In this document: positions 49,346 to 59,048 of the stretch, one piece after another | Layout of the letters: the number at the start of each line of letters is the position of its first letter | Numbering within the stretch: position 1 is the stretch's first letter | Assembly: GCA_016865505.2 (NCBI GenBank) | Contig: AP025252.1 | Location: forward strand, 186,001-250,000 | Length of the DNA stretch: 64,000 nucleotides | Reading direction: 5' to 3' | Source of the DNA: Bryobacterales bacterium F-183 | Lineage (GTDB): Bacteria > Acidobacteriota > Terriglobia > Bryobacterales > Bryobacteraceae | Position numbers and translations under genes: made by a program | The notes under the pieces: generated by a model | Seen by the model: the letters and a program-made list of their open reading frames with translations, nothing else | Databases searched by the model: none | What the model was told of the DNA's origin: nothing

Positions 49346-51930
49346 TTGGACGATTCCCCTGCACCCGAATGCGGCTGCAAGCGCTCGAGGTACGCAGCAA
49401 ACCGAGAATCGTTGCGGATGTTGTCCCAGTCTGGGGAATAGCGCAGATAGATGAGGCGGCTGGACCGCGCCGCGAATGCGCCGTTCAGATAACGGAAGGC
49501 GTCGTCAGGCCGCTGGGCTTGTGCCGCAAGTCGCGCCAAAGACACGGCGGGTACACGGCGGCCCGAATCGCTGGCGGCTAGGGCGTCCTGTAGACGGTAC
49601 TGCAATAGACCCTTTAGCCCCCCTTGTTGGTACGCCGCCTGTGCCTGGGCCAGATCATGCCCGCCGTTGGCCTCAATGATTCGTTCCACATACCGCAACA
49701 CTGCCGGACCATCGTTGCGCGCGATACCCACAGCAATCAGATCATTCAAGGCCATGGAATTCTTCGGGTCCATCTGTAACGTACGCATCGACACACCTTC
49801 CGCTTCTTTATAGCGGCGGGCGAGCAGATAACGGTACGCGAGTGCCTCATTGCCTGTGGTGGAAAGCGGGTCGAGGTCGACGGCGCGTTGGCCTTCTCGA
49901 ATCGCTTCATCGTGGCGGCCCATGGCACTCAGTACATTGCTCAGCGCAAAGTGGGCGTCAGGCGAACTGGAGTTGAGGTCGACCGCGCGACGAGCGGCGG
50001 CTTCGGCTTGCGGAAAGTTCCAGTCATGAACCAGCTTGATCGACGAATCCGCGATGTGGGCCAGCGGCAGACCGGGATCGAGTTGCAACGCGCGTGCAGC
50101 GTGCTGGCGAGCCAGCGGGATCACCTCCGGCGCCGTGGCAGCACCTACATAGAAGAGAAAGTTCTTGGCCCAGGACAGTCCAGCGTGGGCTTCGGCATAG
50201 TTGGGATCTTTCTGGATGGCCTGCTCGTACATCGCCGTCGCACGTACAGCATCTTCAGCGTTGATCCAGTAAAACTCCGCGCGACGAACCAGGTCGTACG
50301 CCTCCAGGTTGTCGGTGCCGTGACGGGTCAGCATCGTCTGGCTTCCAGGTGTGAGTTTCAACGCCAAAGCCTCAGCGATACGACGCGAGATCGAATCCTC
50401 AATGGCGAAGATGCCGCTGTACTGCTCATCAAACTGCGACGTCCAGAGTACGCTGCTGTCAGCGACGTTCCACAAGGTCACGCGGATGCGCATCCGATTA
50501 CCGTCGCGCTGTAGCGTCCCGTCAAGCACGGCGTCGGCTTTGAGTTCGCGTCCCGCGGCGATGGGGTCCTGACCCGGGTTGCCGTACCTGCGAATCAGGT
50601 TGGTGGGCGAAACCTGAATCAGGTTCAGCGATGCGAGCCTCGAGATCACACCGTCGGCCATGCCGAGGCCGAGGTACTGGTCTTCTTTCGCCACCGCCTG
50701 CAATGGCAGTACCGCCACACTGCGAATGTTGCCGGGGCCCGTCTTCGTACCTCGGAAGTGCCGCCAGGCGGGAATCGCGATCAGGACCGCCAGCAGTGCG
50801 GGCACCAAGATCCTTGCATAGCGGTTCCAGAAGGAAGTTGACGTCGTGTTGCTGAGTGAGCCGCTTCGAGCGGTTGGTGCGCCACCAGTGGAATCCCGCT
50901 TGAGACGGCGGAGGTCGGCTCGAAGGCCGGACGCGGTCTGGTAACGGACATCCGGGTCCTTCTCCAGAAGCTTGATGATGATCTGTTCGAGGCCGGCACT
51001 GATCGCGGGATTGCGCAGGCGCGGCGCGATGGGCGTCCCGTTGAGGATCGCATCAAAAACGAGTCCGGCAGTTTCCCCTTCAAACGCAGGTACGCCGGTG
51101 GCTATTTCGTACAGCACGGAGCCAAAGCTGAACAGGTCGGTACGCGCGTCCAGCTTTTGTCCACGCGCCTGTTCGGGCGACATATAGGCAATGGTTCCAA
51201 TGGCGCGGCCCGTGTCGGTGAGCGTCAGGTCCGTGGTGCCGGCCATGCGAGCCAAACCAAAGTCCAGAATCTTGGGACCTTGGCGAGTGAGAAAGAGGTT
51301 GCCGGGCTTGATGTCGCGATGGATGATGCCAGCGGTGTGCGCTGCGTCCAACCCATCCGCGAGCGCGATCGCACAATCCAGCAGCTCTTTCTCCGGCATC
51401 GGACCCCGTGCGATACGATCCTTCACCGATTCGCCTTCCAGCAACTCCATCGCGATGTACGGACGGTTGCGATGTTCGCCGGCTCCGTAGATCGTGCAGA
51501 CGTTGGGATGGTTGATCGACGAAGCGACACGAGCCTCGCGCCGGAAGCGCTCCACCACTTCACTGCCTTGCGATACCGGATGATCCAAAAACTTGAGCGC
51601 GGCGGAACGGTGCAGTTCAGTGTCCTGCGCGGCGTACACAACGCCCATGCCGCCTTCGCCGATCTGGCGTTCGATGCGATACACACCGACCTGTTCGCCG
51701 GCTTCCAGTTGCGCGATGATCGAGCCCAGCGCAGGCAGGACAGCGGGGGTCTTGTCCGGTTCCAGAAAGCCATCCGCGCCGGACATGGCACGCAGCATGG
51801 ACCGGACCTCGCGCAATAGTTCCGCATCGCCGCCGCAGGCTTCCGCGGCGAGCCTCTCACGATCGGAGGGGTCGGCTTCCAGCACCTCGTGCAGGACGTT
51901 CTGCACCTGGCGCCAGCGTTCAGGCGTCAT
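49342..51930 (-). CDS. Membrane Ser/Thr protein kinase (PknB-type) with TolB/FlgO-like and TPR domains
   Basis: An 862-residue receptor-like kinase. The N-terminal 50 residues (TPERWRQVQNVLHEVLEAD) are a leader common to acidobacterial kinases. The kinase domain has GEGGMGVVY (91-99), Lys113, HRDIKPGN (204-211), DFGLAR (223-228) and GTIAYMSPEQ, so it is catalytically complete. A helix at about 373-390 separates the cytoplasmic kinase from an outside TolB/FlgO-like domain (VAVLPLQAVAKEDQYLGLGM) and a series of TPRs. The ATG at 51930 is preferred; a 21-residue longer version has no conserved sequence. It is the first gene of an overlapping kinase-pseudokinase-sialidase operon. Ligand and substrates are unknown. 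Confidence 0.93.
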   Translation of the reverse strand: MTPERWRQVQNVLHEVLEADPSDRERLAAEACGGDAELLREVRSMLRAMSGADGFLEPDKTPAVLPALGSIIAQLEAGEQVGVYRIERQIGEGGMGVVYAAQDTELHRSAALKFLDHPVSQGSEVVERFRREARVASSINHPNVCTIYGAGEHRNRPYIAMELLEGESVKDRIARGPMPEKELLDCAIALADGLDAAHTAGIIHRDIKPGNLFLTRQGPKILDFGLARMAGTTDLTLTDTGRAIGTIAYMSPEQARGQKLDARTDLFSFGSVLYEIATGVPAFEGETAGLVFDAILNGTPIAPRLRNPAISAGLEQIIIKLLEKDPDVRYQTASGLRADLRRLKRDSTGGAPTARSGSLSNTTSTSFWNRYARILVPALLAVLIAIPAWRHFRGTKTGPGNIRSVAVLPLQAVAKEDQYLGLGMADGVISRLASLNLIQVSPTNLIRRYGNPGQDPIAAGRELKADAVLDGTLQRDGNRMRIRVTLWNVADSSVLWTSQFDEQYSGIFAIEDSISRRIAEALALKLTPGSQTMLTRHGTDNLEAYDLVRRAEFYWINAEDAVRATAMYEQAIQKDPNYAEAHAGLSWAKNFLFYVGAATAPEVIPLARQHAARALQLDPGLPLAHIADSSIKLVHDWNFPQAEAAARRAVDLNSSSPDAHFALSNVLSAMGRHDEAIREGQRAVDLDPLSTTGNEALAYRYLLARRYKEAEGVSMRTLQMDPKNSMALNDLIAVGIARNDGPAVLRYVERIIEANGGHDLAQAQAAYQQGGLKGLLQYRLQDALAASDSGRRVPAVSLARLAAQAQRPDDAFRYLNGAFAARSSRLIYLRYSPDWDNIRNDSRFAAYLERLQPHSGAGESSK

Positions 51931-52039
51931 TGCGCACCATGGCGATGTCTTCCCAGGATTGTAGGGACGATCCACGCGGCATAGGCGTTTCACACGCCGG
52001 GAACCGCATGTTCGATGTTAACCTGAGCGATTAGAGTCA

Positions 52040-52510
52040 ATGCAGCTTTCCGAGATTTTCGTTCGCCTGGGCGAAGCCACGTTCACTGAGCAGTTGAAGG
52101 GCATTTCCATGGGCAAACTCAAGACATACAAGCTTTATGAGCGGCTGAAGACACGCTGCCATCTACAAAAGCTGAATACAGAAACCTTGCGTAAGGCCGC
52201 CCCACGGCTGCTGGATCGCATCTCCGGCGGCGAAGAGGATCTGGCCACAGAGATCGCCCAGTGCGTGTTGATCTGCCACATGGACATGATCATGGCAGTA
52301 CTGGATTTCCTGCAGATCCCGCATGAAGACGGCTTCTTTGCCAAGGATGCGGACATCGCTTCGTACTTGAAAGAAGGTTGGCAACAGCGCGTGTACGACG
52401 AGTTCCAGGATAAGTTTTCAAAGGGCGTACTGCTGCTGTACATCAACCATCTCGACTGGGAAATGGCGAAGGCGGAGACCGTCTTCCAACCGGCCGCGGC
52501 GGCAGCATGA
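52040..52510 (+). CDS. Hypothetical protein upstream of pheST
   Basis: A 156-residue, helical, soluble protein with no recognised domain. Notable segments are the basic GKLKTYKLYERLKTRCH near the N-terminus and MDMIMAVLDFLQIPHEDGFF in the middle; an alanine run ends it. It overlaps the ankyrin gene by ATGA and is the first gene in a run leading into pheS and pheT. It is divergent from the kinase operon across 109 bases. It may act with the ankyrin protein, judging only from the coupling. Confidence 0.65.
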   Translation: MQLSEIFVRLGEATFTEQLKGISMGKLKTYKLYERLKTRCHLQKLNTETLRKAAPRLLDRISGGEEDLATEIAQCVLICHMDMIMAVLDFLQIPHEDGFFAKDADIASYLKEGWQQRVYDEFQDKFSKGVLLLYINHLDWEMAKAETVFQPAAAAA

Positions 52511-53166
52511 CGCCGCTGTTCGACGCCATCCGCGGCGGCGATCTCGATGCCGTGAAGTCGATCGTCGACGCGGACCCGACTGCCGCGCAAGCTGTCAATG
52601 AGCATGGCGTGTCGGCGATGGCGTTTGCTCTCTACAATCGCAAGCCGGAAATCGCGGCGTACCTGGAGTCCAAAGGCGTACTGCTGGACATCTTTACGGC
52701 TTGCATGGCCGGACGTACAGAACTGGTGCAAGAGATGCTGGCAGGCAACAAGAGCCTGGTGAAATTGATGAGCGCCGATGGTTGGACGCCGCTGCATCTG
52801 GCAGCGTTCTTTGGCCATGCCGGTTGCGCCACCGAACTCTTGAACGCCGGTGCCGCAGTGGATGCACGGTCCACCAACGCCATGCGCAACATGCCGCTAC
52901 ATGCCGGCGTTGCAGGGCGCAGTTTCGATGTCGCGAAGATCCTGGTGGACTTTGGCGCCGACGTCAATGCGAGGCAGAACGGCGGCTGGATGCCGTTGCA
53001 CGCAGCGGCGCAGAACGGCGACGTACGCATGGCCGAGTTGCTGCTCCAAAATGGTGCGCAACCCGGAGCGCGGGCCGACAATAATCAGAACGCGTTTGAT
53101 CTGGCACTGACCAAGGGCCATCAAGGCATCGTAGATTTGCTCGAAAAACACGGAGCATCGTTTTAA
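52507..53166 (+). CDS. Ankyrin-repeat protein
   Basis: A 219-residue cytoplasmic protein made almost wholly of ankyrin repeats, about six. Clear repeat cores are GWTPLHLAAFFGHAGCATEL, MPLHAGVAGRSFDVAKIL, GWMPLHAAAQNGDVRMAEL and NAFDLALTKGHQGIVDLL. No signal peptide or enzymatic domain is seen. Ankyrin stacks bind partner proteins; the likely partner is the small protein encoded just before it (ATGA overlap). The pheS start follows after four bases, so all are probably cotranscribed. Confidence 0.9.
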   Translation: MTPLFDAIRGGDLDAVKSIVDADPTAAQAVNEHGVSAMAFALYNRKPEIAAYLESKGVLLDIFTACMAGRTELVQEMLAGNKSLVKLMSADGWTPLHLAAFFGHAGCATELLNAGAAVDARSTNAMRNMPLHAGVAGRSFDVAKILVDFGADVNARQNGGWMPLHAAAQNGDVRMAELLLQNGAQPGARADNNQNAFDLALTKGHQGIVDLLEKHGASF

Positions 53167-53170
53167 AGCT

Positions 53171-54202
53171 GTGGAAGCGGAACAACTATTAAGCGGGCTG
53201 CGCCAGAGCGCGCTCGACCGAATTGCGGCAGCGGCATCGCTGGACGATCTGGAACCGTTGCGCGTAGAAGTGCTGGGGCGAAACGGTGCGCTGGCCGGCG
53301 TCAGCAAGGACTTTAAGAAGCTCACGCCAGAAGATCGCGCGCGCATCGGCAAGCTGCTGAATGAGGTCAAACAAGCGGTGGAGTCGGCGTTTGAGGCTCG
53401 CAAGGCAGGCTTTGAGACAGCCGCGCTCAATGCTCGTCTGGATGCCGAATGGCTCGACCTGACATTGCCTGCCTCCGGCGTACGACCCGGAGCACTTCAC
53501 CCCGTCACACGCATCCAACGCGAGATCGAAGAGCTGTTCGTATCGCTCGGCTTTACTGTACTCGACGGGCCGGAAGTGGAAACCGAGGTCAACAACTTTG
53601 ACGCGTTGAACATTCCGCCCACGCATCCGGCACGCGACATGCAGGATACGTTCTGGCTCGAAGGCGGCAACCTGTTGCGAACCCATACTTCGCCAGTGCA
53701 GGTACGCGGCATGCGCAAGCTTGGACCGCCGCTCCGGATGATCGCGCCGGGCCGTGTGTTCCGTAACGAAGAAGTGGATGCCTCGCACGAGCACACGTTC
53801 TATCAACTCGAAGGCATGATGATTGACCGCGATGTGTCGGTCACCAATCTCATCTACTTCATGAAGACGCTGCTGAGTTCGATCTTCAAACGCGAAGTTA
53901 CGGTGAGGCTGCGGCCCGGCTACTTCCCGTTCGTCGAACCCGGCTTTGAGCTCGACATCCAATGCCTGATCTGCGGTGGACCGGGCTGCCCGGTTTGCAA
54001 GCATAGCGGCTGGGTGGAACTGCTGCCCTGCGGACTGGTGCATCCCAACGTACTGCAGATGAGCGGCATCGATCCCAAGGAATGGAATGGCTTTGCGTTC
54101 GGCCTGGGCCTGACGCGCCTGGCCATGATGCGGTACCAGATTGACGACATCCGCCAATTGCAGGGCGGCGACCTGCGCTTCTTGAATCAGTTCACGGCCT
54201 AA
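53171..54202 (+). CDS. pheS: Phenylalanine-tRNA ligase alpha subunit
   Basis: A 343-residue class II aminoacyl-tRNA synthetase subunit. The N-terminal coiled coil (about 1-85) binds tRNA. Catalytic motifs are VLDGPEVETEVNNFDALNIP (motif 1 region), RVFRNEEVDASHEHTFYQLE (motif 2), and GFAFGLGLTRLAMMRY (motif 3). A four-cysteine insert (CLICGGPGCPVC) is present before the conserved GWVELLPCGLVHP, a variant found in several phyla. The GTG start lies four bases after the ankyrin gene, and pheT begins three bases after the stop. Identification is certain. Confidence 0.98.
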   Translation: MEAEQLLSGLRQSALDRIAAAASLDDLEPLRVEVLGRNGALAGVSKDFKKLTPEDRARIGKLLNEVKQAVESAFEARKAGFETAALNARLDAEWLDLTLPASGVRPGALHPVTRIQREIEELFVSLGFTVLDGPEVETEVNNFDALNIPPTHPARDMQDTFWLEGGNLLRTHTSPVQVRGMRKLGPPLRMIAPGRVFRNEEVDASHEHTFYQLEGMMIDRDVSVTNLIYFMKTLLSSIFKREVTVRLRPGYFPFVEPGFELDIQCLICGGPGCPVCKHSGWVELLPCGLVHPNVLQMSGIDPKEWNGFAFGLGLTRLAMMRYQIDDIRQLQGGDLRFLNQFTA

Positions 54203-54205
54203 GAC

Positions 54206-56521
54206 ATGAAGTTTTCCTACCAGTGGATTTCGAGCCTCGTGGATGGGCTTGGCAACGTTGTTGAGCCTCGCGAGTTGATGCGTCTCATCACCATGAAGAC
54301 GGCCGAGTGCGAGGGCCTGGAAGAGGCGGGCGCGCTGCTCGCCAACGCAACGCCGGCTGAAGTATTGGTCGTCGAGCCGATTGAAGGCTCGCACAATCGC
54401 AAGGCTGTCGTACGTACAATTGCGTACGGCGAAAAGACCGTCGTCTGCGGTGCTGCCAACTGCCGCGTCGGCCTGTGGACGATGTACGCGCCCATCGGCA
54501 TTAAGAAGATCTCCGGCGTCGAAAGCGACGGTATGCTAGCGTCGGGACGCGAGTTGGGCATCAATCGTGACCACGAAGGCATCCTCGAACTCAGCAAGCC
54601 GGAACTCGGTCTACAGCCGGATTGGGTGATCGAAGTCGATAACAAATCCCTCACGCACCGGCCGGACCTTTGGGGTCACTACGGCATGGCGCGCGAGGTG
54701 TCCGCCATCACAGGAAAGCCTCTGCGCGATCCGGTCGACATGGCGCTTCTGCCCGCCGCCAGTGCGGAGCCAGTCAAGCGTGTCGCGATCGGCGACTTCA
54801 CGCTGTGCCCGCGCTATAGCGGCTTGGTGTTTGAGAACGTCACCGTACAGCCGTCGCCTTTGTGGCTGCAATACAGGCTGGAAGCGGCTGGGCTGAACCC
54901 GATCAACAACATCGTTGACGTCACGAACTATGTGCTGGCGGAGCTCGCGCAGCCCATGCACGCCTTCGATGCCGACAAGTTGCGTGGCGACACGATCTTT
55001 GTCCGCAATGCCGGAAACGGCGAGAAGATCGTGGCGTTGAACAAAGAAGAGTACGAACTCGACGACACGAACCTAGTGATTGCCGATGCTGGTGGCGCGA
55101 TTGCGATTGCCGGCGTGATCGGTGGCGATGAGAGCGCCATTGGCGATGGCACCACACGGATCGTGCTGGAATCGGCCTGCTTCAACGCGACCAGTGTTCG
55201 CAAGACGGCCGCAAAGATCAAGAATCGCACCGATGCTTCGATGCGCTTTGAAAAGTCGCAGGACCCTGAGAATACGGTCCGTGGCTTGGCCCGCGCGGTA
55301 GCACTGCTGCAGGAAGTATCGCCAGGCATTCGTCTGGTGGGCGGGTTGATCGATTCTTATCAGCCGTTGCCAAAGGTCGCGCCGATCGTGTTATCGACGG
55401 AATGGGTACAGCGCAAGTTGGGCCATCCGGTTGCGGCAGCCGAGATTAAGCGCATTTTGGAAGCGTTGCAGTTTGGCGTATCAAACGGCGAACAGCCGGG
55501 CGAGTTCATTGTCGAGGTCCCCAGTTGGCGCGCCACCAAGGACATTTCTCTGCGCGAAGACTTGGTGGAAGAGATTGGCCGCATGATCGGCTACGGCGAG
55601 ATGACGCCCACCGCGCCTCTGGTTCCGTCCGTTGTCCCGCCCGCAAATCCGACGCGCGAGTTCCACCATCACCTGCGCGACCTCGTGGCTGCGCAAGGGT
55701 ACACAGAAGCGTACAACTATTCGTTCTTAAGCGACGAAACCATCGCTGAGTTCGGCCTCGCCGCGCAACAACCGATCCGCGTCCTGAATCCGATCGCCTC
55801 CGACCAAGCGTACCTGCGCACCTCGCTCGTGCCCCGCATCGTCAACAACATCCGCGAGAATCGCAAACATTTTGAGACGTTTCGGCTGTTTGAGATCGGA
55901 CATGAGATCCATCGCAACACCGAAGGTCTGCCAACAGAGACGCCCCATCTGGCCGCTGCATTCTTTGCAAAAGACGGCGACGGATCTGCGGGATTGTTCG
56001 AGTTGAAGCGGCTTGCATCGTGCATCGTACCGGGCATCGAAGTACGGCCCTGCGACGCGCTGCCTTACGAGCATCCGGCCCGCGCTGCAGAACTTTTTGC
56101 AGACGGCACTCGTGTTGGCCGCCTGTTCGAACTGCATCCAAGCATGGTGGAAGCGGGCCGCGCCGCGATCCTCGACCTCGACCTGGCCGCAGCGGAGACG
56201 CTGTCACATGGGCGCAAGATCCAGTACAAGCCCTTGCGTCGATTCCCGACGAGCGCGTTTGATCTCTCGGTGGTCACGGGTGAACGTACGTTGGTGGGTG
56301 AGATTGAAGCAGGCTTGCGAGCATACGCAACCGCGAATGTCACAGCGATTGAGTTCCAGCGCCAGTACAGCGGCCCCCCGCTGGCAGCAGGACAGAAGAG
56401 CGTGTCCTATCGCATCACCGTAGGCGCCGCAGATCGGACCCTGTCTTCTGCGGAAGTATCCGCAGTACGTGATGCCATCATCGAAGGCATGCGCTCCCGC
56501 GGTTACGAATTACGCGTCTGA
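54206..56521 (+). CDS. pheT: Phenylalanine-tRNA ligase beta subunit
   Basis: A 771-residue subunit that completes the alpha2-beta2 enzyme and carries editing. The order is an N-terminal EMAP/tRNA-binding-like domain (EVLVVEPIEGSHNRKAVV, VVCGAANCRVG), the B3/B4 editing region (NIVDVTNYVLAELAQPMHAFD), B5 (about 395-465), the catalytic-like core and the C-terminal ferredoxin-fold anticodon-binding domain (KPLRRFPTSAFDLSVVTGER to the end). Slightly shorter than the usual 790-800 residues but with all regions visible. It is coupled with pheS; the YIP1-family gene follows after 29 bases. Confidence 0.97.
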   Translation: MKFSYQWISSLVDGLGNVVEPRELMRLITMKTAECEGLEEAGALLANATPAEVLVVEPIEGSHNRKAVVRTIAYGEKTVVCGAANCRVGLWTMYAPIGIKKISGVESDGMLASGRELGINRDHEGILELSKPELGLQPDWVIEVDNKSLTHRPDLWGHYGMAREVSAITGKPLRDPVDMALLPAASAEPVKRVAIGDFTLCPRYSGLVFENVTVQPSPLWLQYRLEAAGLNPINNIVDVTNYVLAELAQPMHAFDADKLRGDTIFVRNAGNGEKIVALNKEEYELDDTNLVIADAGGAIAIAGVIGGDESAIGDGTTRIVLESACFNATSVRKTAAKIKNRTDASMRFEKSQDPENTVRGLARAVALLQEVSPGIRLVGGLIDSYQPLPKVAPIVLSTEWVQRKLGHPVAAAEIKRILEALQFGVSNGEQPGEFIVEVPSWRATKDISLREDLVEEIGRMIGYGEMTPTAPLVPSVVPPANPTREFHHHLRDLVAAQGYTEAYNYSFLSDETIAEFGLAAQQPIRVLNPIASDQAYLRTSLVPRIVNNIRENRKHFETFRLFEIGHEIHRNTEGLPTETPHLAAAFFAKDGDGSAGLFELKRLASCIVPGIEVRPCDALPYEHPARAAELFADGTRVGRLFELHPSMVEAGRAAILDLDLAAAETLSHGRKIQYKPLRRFPTSAFDLSVVTGERTLVGEIEAGLRAYATANVTAIEFQRQYSGPPLAAGQKSVSYRITVGAADRTLSSAEVSAVRDAIIEGMRSRGYELRV

Positions 56522-56550
56522 AATCAAGAAACGGTGTACAATCGGCAGCC

Positions 56551-57231
56551 ATGAAGGAAGATTTGGCCGCGATTTTCAATATGTTTCTCGATCCCGCGGA
56601 ATCGATGAAGCGCGTCGAAAGCAAATGGATTTGGGTGATTCCCACCGTTTTGATTTCGCTCGCCGTCACCGCCATGGGATTGTACATGGCACCGCTGACA
56701 GGCCGCGTGATGCTACGCAATCCACCCGAAGGCATGACACGCGAAGCCGTTCAGCAGGCGTTGCCCACCATTGAAACCTTTTCCCGGATTGGCGCTTACG
56801 CCTCGCCGATCATCGTCGTAGTGATGACTCTGATTTCCGCCGCACTGTTGCTGGGCGCCTGTCAAATCCTTGGTCTAAGCGGCAAGTTTGGGACGCTTTT
56901 CAACTTGGTATCGATGGCATCCATCATTCAGTTGGTAAAGGTACTGGCATCGATCGCGGTGCTCTATGTCAAAAGCGACGACATCCAAACCATGCAGGAA
57001 CTCCAGCCATCGCTGGGCTTGGATATCTTCCTGCCAGAGGGCACCAACAGAGTTGTGTACGCCCTTCTGAACTACTTTTCGATCTTCCAGGTCTGGTACA
57101 TCGTCGTGCTGGCCATCGCTTTTGCTGCCTACACCAAGACCAGCAAGTCGAATGGTTTTCTGGCCACTGCACCAACCTGGATACTACCGTTGATTTTCGT
57201 AGTCGGCGGCGCGTTCCTGCGGCCCAGCTAG
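56551..57231 (+). CDS. YIP1-family membrane protein
   Basis: A 226-residue inner-membrane protein of the YIP1 type. Five hydrophobic helices lie at about residues 26-46, 80-105, 112-138, 168-195 and 205-222. The N-terminus [15 protein letters not shown] is the typical lead-in (F-x-x-P-x-x-x-F/M) of bacterial YIP1 proteins. No catalytic motif is known for the family; roles in membrane organisation or transport are speculative. It ends in a CTAG shared with the convergent DUF1080 gene, whose stop is on the other strand of the same four bases. Confidence 0.75.
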   Translation: MKEDLAAIFNMFLDPAESMKRVESKWIWVIPTVLISLAVTAMGLYMAPLTGRVMLRNPPEGMTREAVQQALPTIETFSRIGAYASPIIVVVMTLISAALLLGACQILGLSGKFGTLFNLVSMASIIQLVKVLASIAVLYVKSDDIQTMQELQPSLGLDIFLPEGTNRVVYALLNYFSIFQVWYIVVLAIAFAAYTKTSKSNGFLATAPTWILPLIFVVGGAFLRPS

Positions 57232-57935
57232 CGAATCTCAGGCGCGATCTGCTCGGGTGAAGTGATGCCCGGCGGCAGTTCCATAATGCGAATGTTGCGG
57301 AAGTGGATCTCCGCGCCTTCTGATTCCAGGCAAAGGTAGCCTTTCTTCTGCGTTGCCTTGGCCACGCCGTTGACGAACTTTCCGTTGATGGCAAGCTTGA
57401 CGGTGCCGTCCACAGCGACGACGTCGTAGGTGTTCCATTCGCCTTTGGGATTGCAGCGCATCTCAGGGGAAAAGCTACGTTCGCCGCGGGGATTATCGGG
57501 TACCGTCTTAACGCCGCCAACACCGAACAGTTCACCGGTAACGTACGCAAACGGCGGCTCAACGCCATTCTTGGTGTTGAGCTTCACCCAATCGCGTTCG
57601 AGCATCTGTACCTCAACGCCATTCGGCAAGCGGCCTTTTTCGCTGGGTTTCGCGTCCGACCAAATAAAGACTCCGGAGTTGCCGCCGGATTCCATATGCC
57701 GCCATTCGATGTGCAGCAAAAAGTTCTCGTACTGACGGTCGCTACGCATCACACCGATGGGCTTGCCCTTACAGATCAGCAGACCCTTCTCAGCCCGCCA
57801 AGTGTCAGGATCCGTATTCACGTTGACCCAGCCCGACAGATTCTTGCCGTTGAACAGGCTCTTGTAGGCAGGCAGCGTCTGCGATGAGACCATGCTGCCG
57901 CAGGCAACCGCGAGCAGCAATGCGAAGTAGCGCAA
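57228..57935 (-). CDS. DUF1080 (3-keto-disaccharide hydrolase-like) secreted protein
   Basis: A 235-residue exported protein. The signal peptide ([18 protein letters not shown]) leads into a DUF1080 jelly-roll domain with [50 protein letters not shown], and [23 protein letters not shown]1080 domains bind or hydrolyse modified disaccharides in several polymer-degrading bacteria. The TTG start follows AAAGGAAA and lies two bases after the stop of the VanZ-like gene, whose last codons overlap this ribosome-binding site. The convergent YIP1 gene shares its stop region. Confidence 0.83.
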   Translation of the reverse strand: MRYFALLLAVACGSMVSSQTLPAYKSLFNGKNLSGWVNVNTDPDTWRAEKGLLICKGKPIGVMRSDRQYENFLLHIEWRHMESGGNSGVFIWSDAKPSEKGRLPNGVEVQMLERDWVKLNTKNGVEPPFAYVTGELFGVGGVKTVPDNPRGERSFSPEMRCNPKGEWNTYDVVAVDGTVKLAINGKFVNGVAKATQKKGYLCLESEGAEIHFRNIRIMELPPGITSPEQIAPEIR

Positions 57936-57937
57936 GG

Positions 57938-59011
57938 TTATTTCCTTTCGAGAATCAGTATGGCAGAGAGCGCCAGTAGTGGGTCGGCGTACTCGGGTAC
58001 GCGCGTCGCCGGACTCATGTGCGCCTGGCCGTACTCTACAGCAAACAACACCGTAGCTGCGGCCAAGCCAGCGGCGAATCGGTTGAGCCCCGCACGATAT
58101 CCAACCCATGTCGCGCCGATGGCAAGCAGCATCTTTTGGGCCAGTTGCGCGTAGGTCTCGAACTGTAGCCAGTAAAAAGGCTGCCGTTCCAAGGCGTCAA
58201 AGCGGAAAGGAGCCAAGCCCGCGCCGGCGATCAATACGAGCAGAACAATCCACGCCGGTTTACCTGTGCGAGGTGCGATCAGGATCAACGGCAGCGCGAT
58301 GAGTGTACCCAGCACCTCATTCCATTCCAGAATCTGGCTCTGAATAACCAACCGGCAAGCGTAGGTTGTGCCGAGCGCTCCGGCAAACCAAAGCAGAAAG
58401 CGCTTGGGCGGCGCGATGGCGCGAATGAGTTCCGCAAAGATCAGATAGCTTGCTGTCCAACGCAGCAGACCCTCGATAGTGAATCGAAACGTATCCAGAC
58501 CCGCCAGGCTGCGGCGGATGGTGTACATCTCAAGCGCGGGCACCAACGGCAAAGCATGCATGGCGATCCACAAACCCAATAGGACAGCTTGAGCCAACGC
58601 AACGCGTGGCAGGAACTTCGCCTTCAATAGCGGCTTGCGGAACCATGTAGCAATGAGCGCCCCGGCAAAGGTTCCAAACGTATTTGTCTCGACGTCGATG
58701 TAGCTGGGGTCGCGATGCGTCGTAGCGTTCTGCAGGATCTCCACCATCAGCGACAGCAGGGAACCGGCCGCCACCGTGATCGCAAAGTTCTTGAAGCCCT
58801 CCCGCAGACACAGCCGCAATAGAAGCCCGATGGGAATGTACGCCACGACGTTTGCCACAATGTCACCCATCCCGGACGGGATGAAAAACAGCCAGGACAA
58901 TACCGGCCGCTGCATCGCAGCTTGCCAGCGGGCTCCATCAAATTGCAACGGATAAAACGACGCGTACAAAATGAACGCGACGTACAACAGCAGGGTCTTC
59001 GTCGGGCGCAA
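57938..59011 (-). CDS. VanZ-like membrane protein
   Basis: A 357-residue protein with about nine hydrophobic helices. The first half carries the VanZ pattern: FYPLQFD near the start, [18 protein letters not shown], then [25 protein letters not shown] split over residues 88-114, with acidic, Arg and Asn residues conserved in the family. The second half is a less conserved set of helices. VanZ proteins are linked to resistance to teicoplanin and to cell-envelope functions, but most members are uncharacterised. The TTG start at 59011 is the only good candidate before the first helix. The gene is divergent from the Lpt fusion and tightly precedes the DUF1080 gene. Confidence 0.8.
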   Translation of the reverse strand: MRPTKTLLLYVAFILYASFYPLQFDGARWQAAMQRPVLSWLFFIPSGMGDIVANVVAYIPIGLLLRLCLREGFKNFAITVAAGSLLSLMVEILQNATTHRDPSYIDVETNTFGTFAGALIATWFRKPLLKAKFLPRVALAQAVLLGLWIAMHALPLVPALEMYTIRRSLAGLDTFRFTIEGLLRWTASYLIFAELIRAIAPPKRFLLWFAGALGTTYACRLVIQSQILEWNEVLGTLIALPLILIAPRTGKPAWIVLLVLIAGAGLAPFRFDALERQPFYWLQFETYAQLAQKMLLAIGATWVGYRAGLNRFAAGLAAATVLFAVEYGQAHMSPATRVPEYADPLLALSAILILERK

Positions 59012-59048
59012 ACTTCAGGCTAACCCGACGCGCGACAATAGGAGGTAG

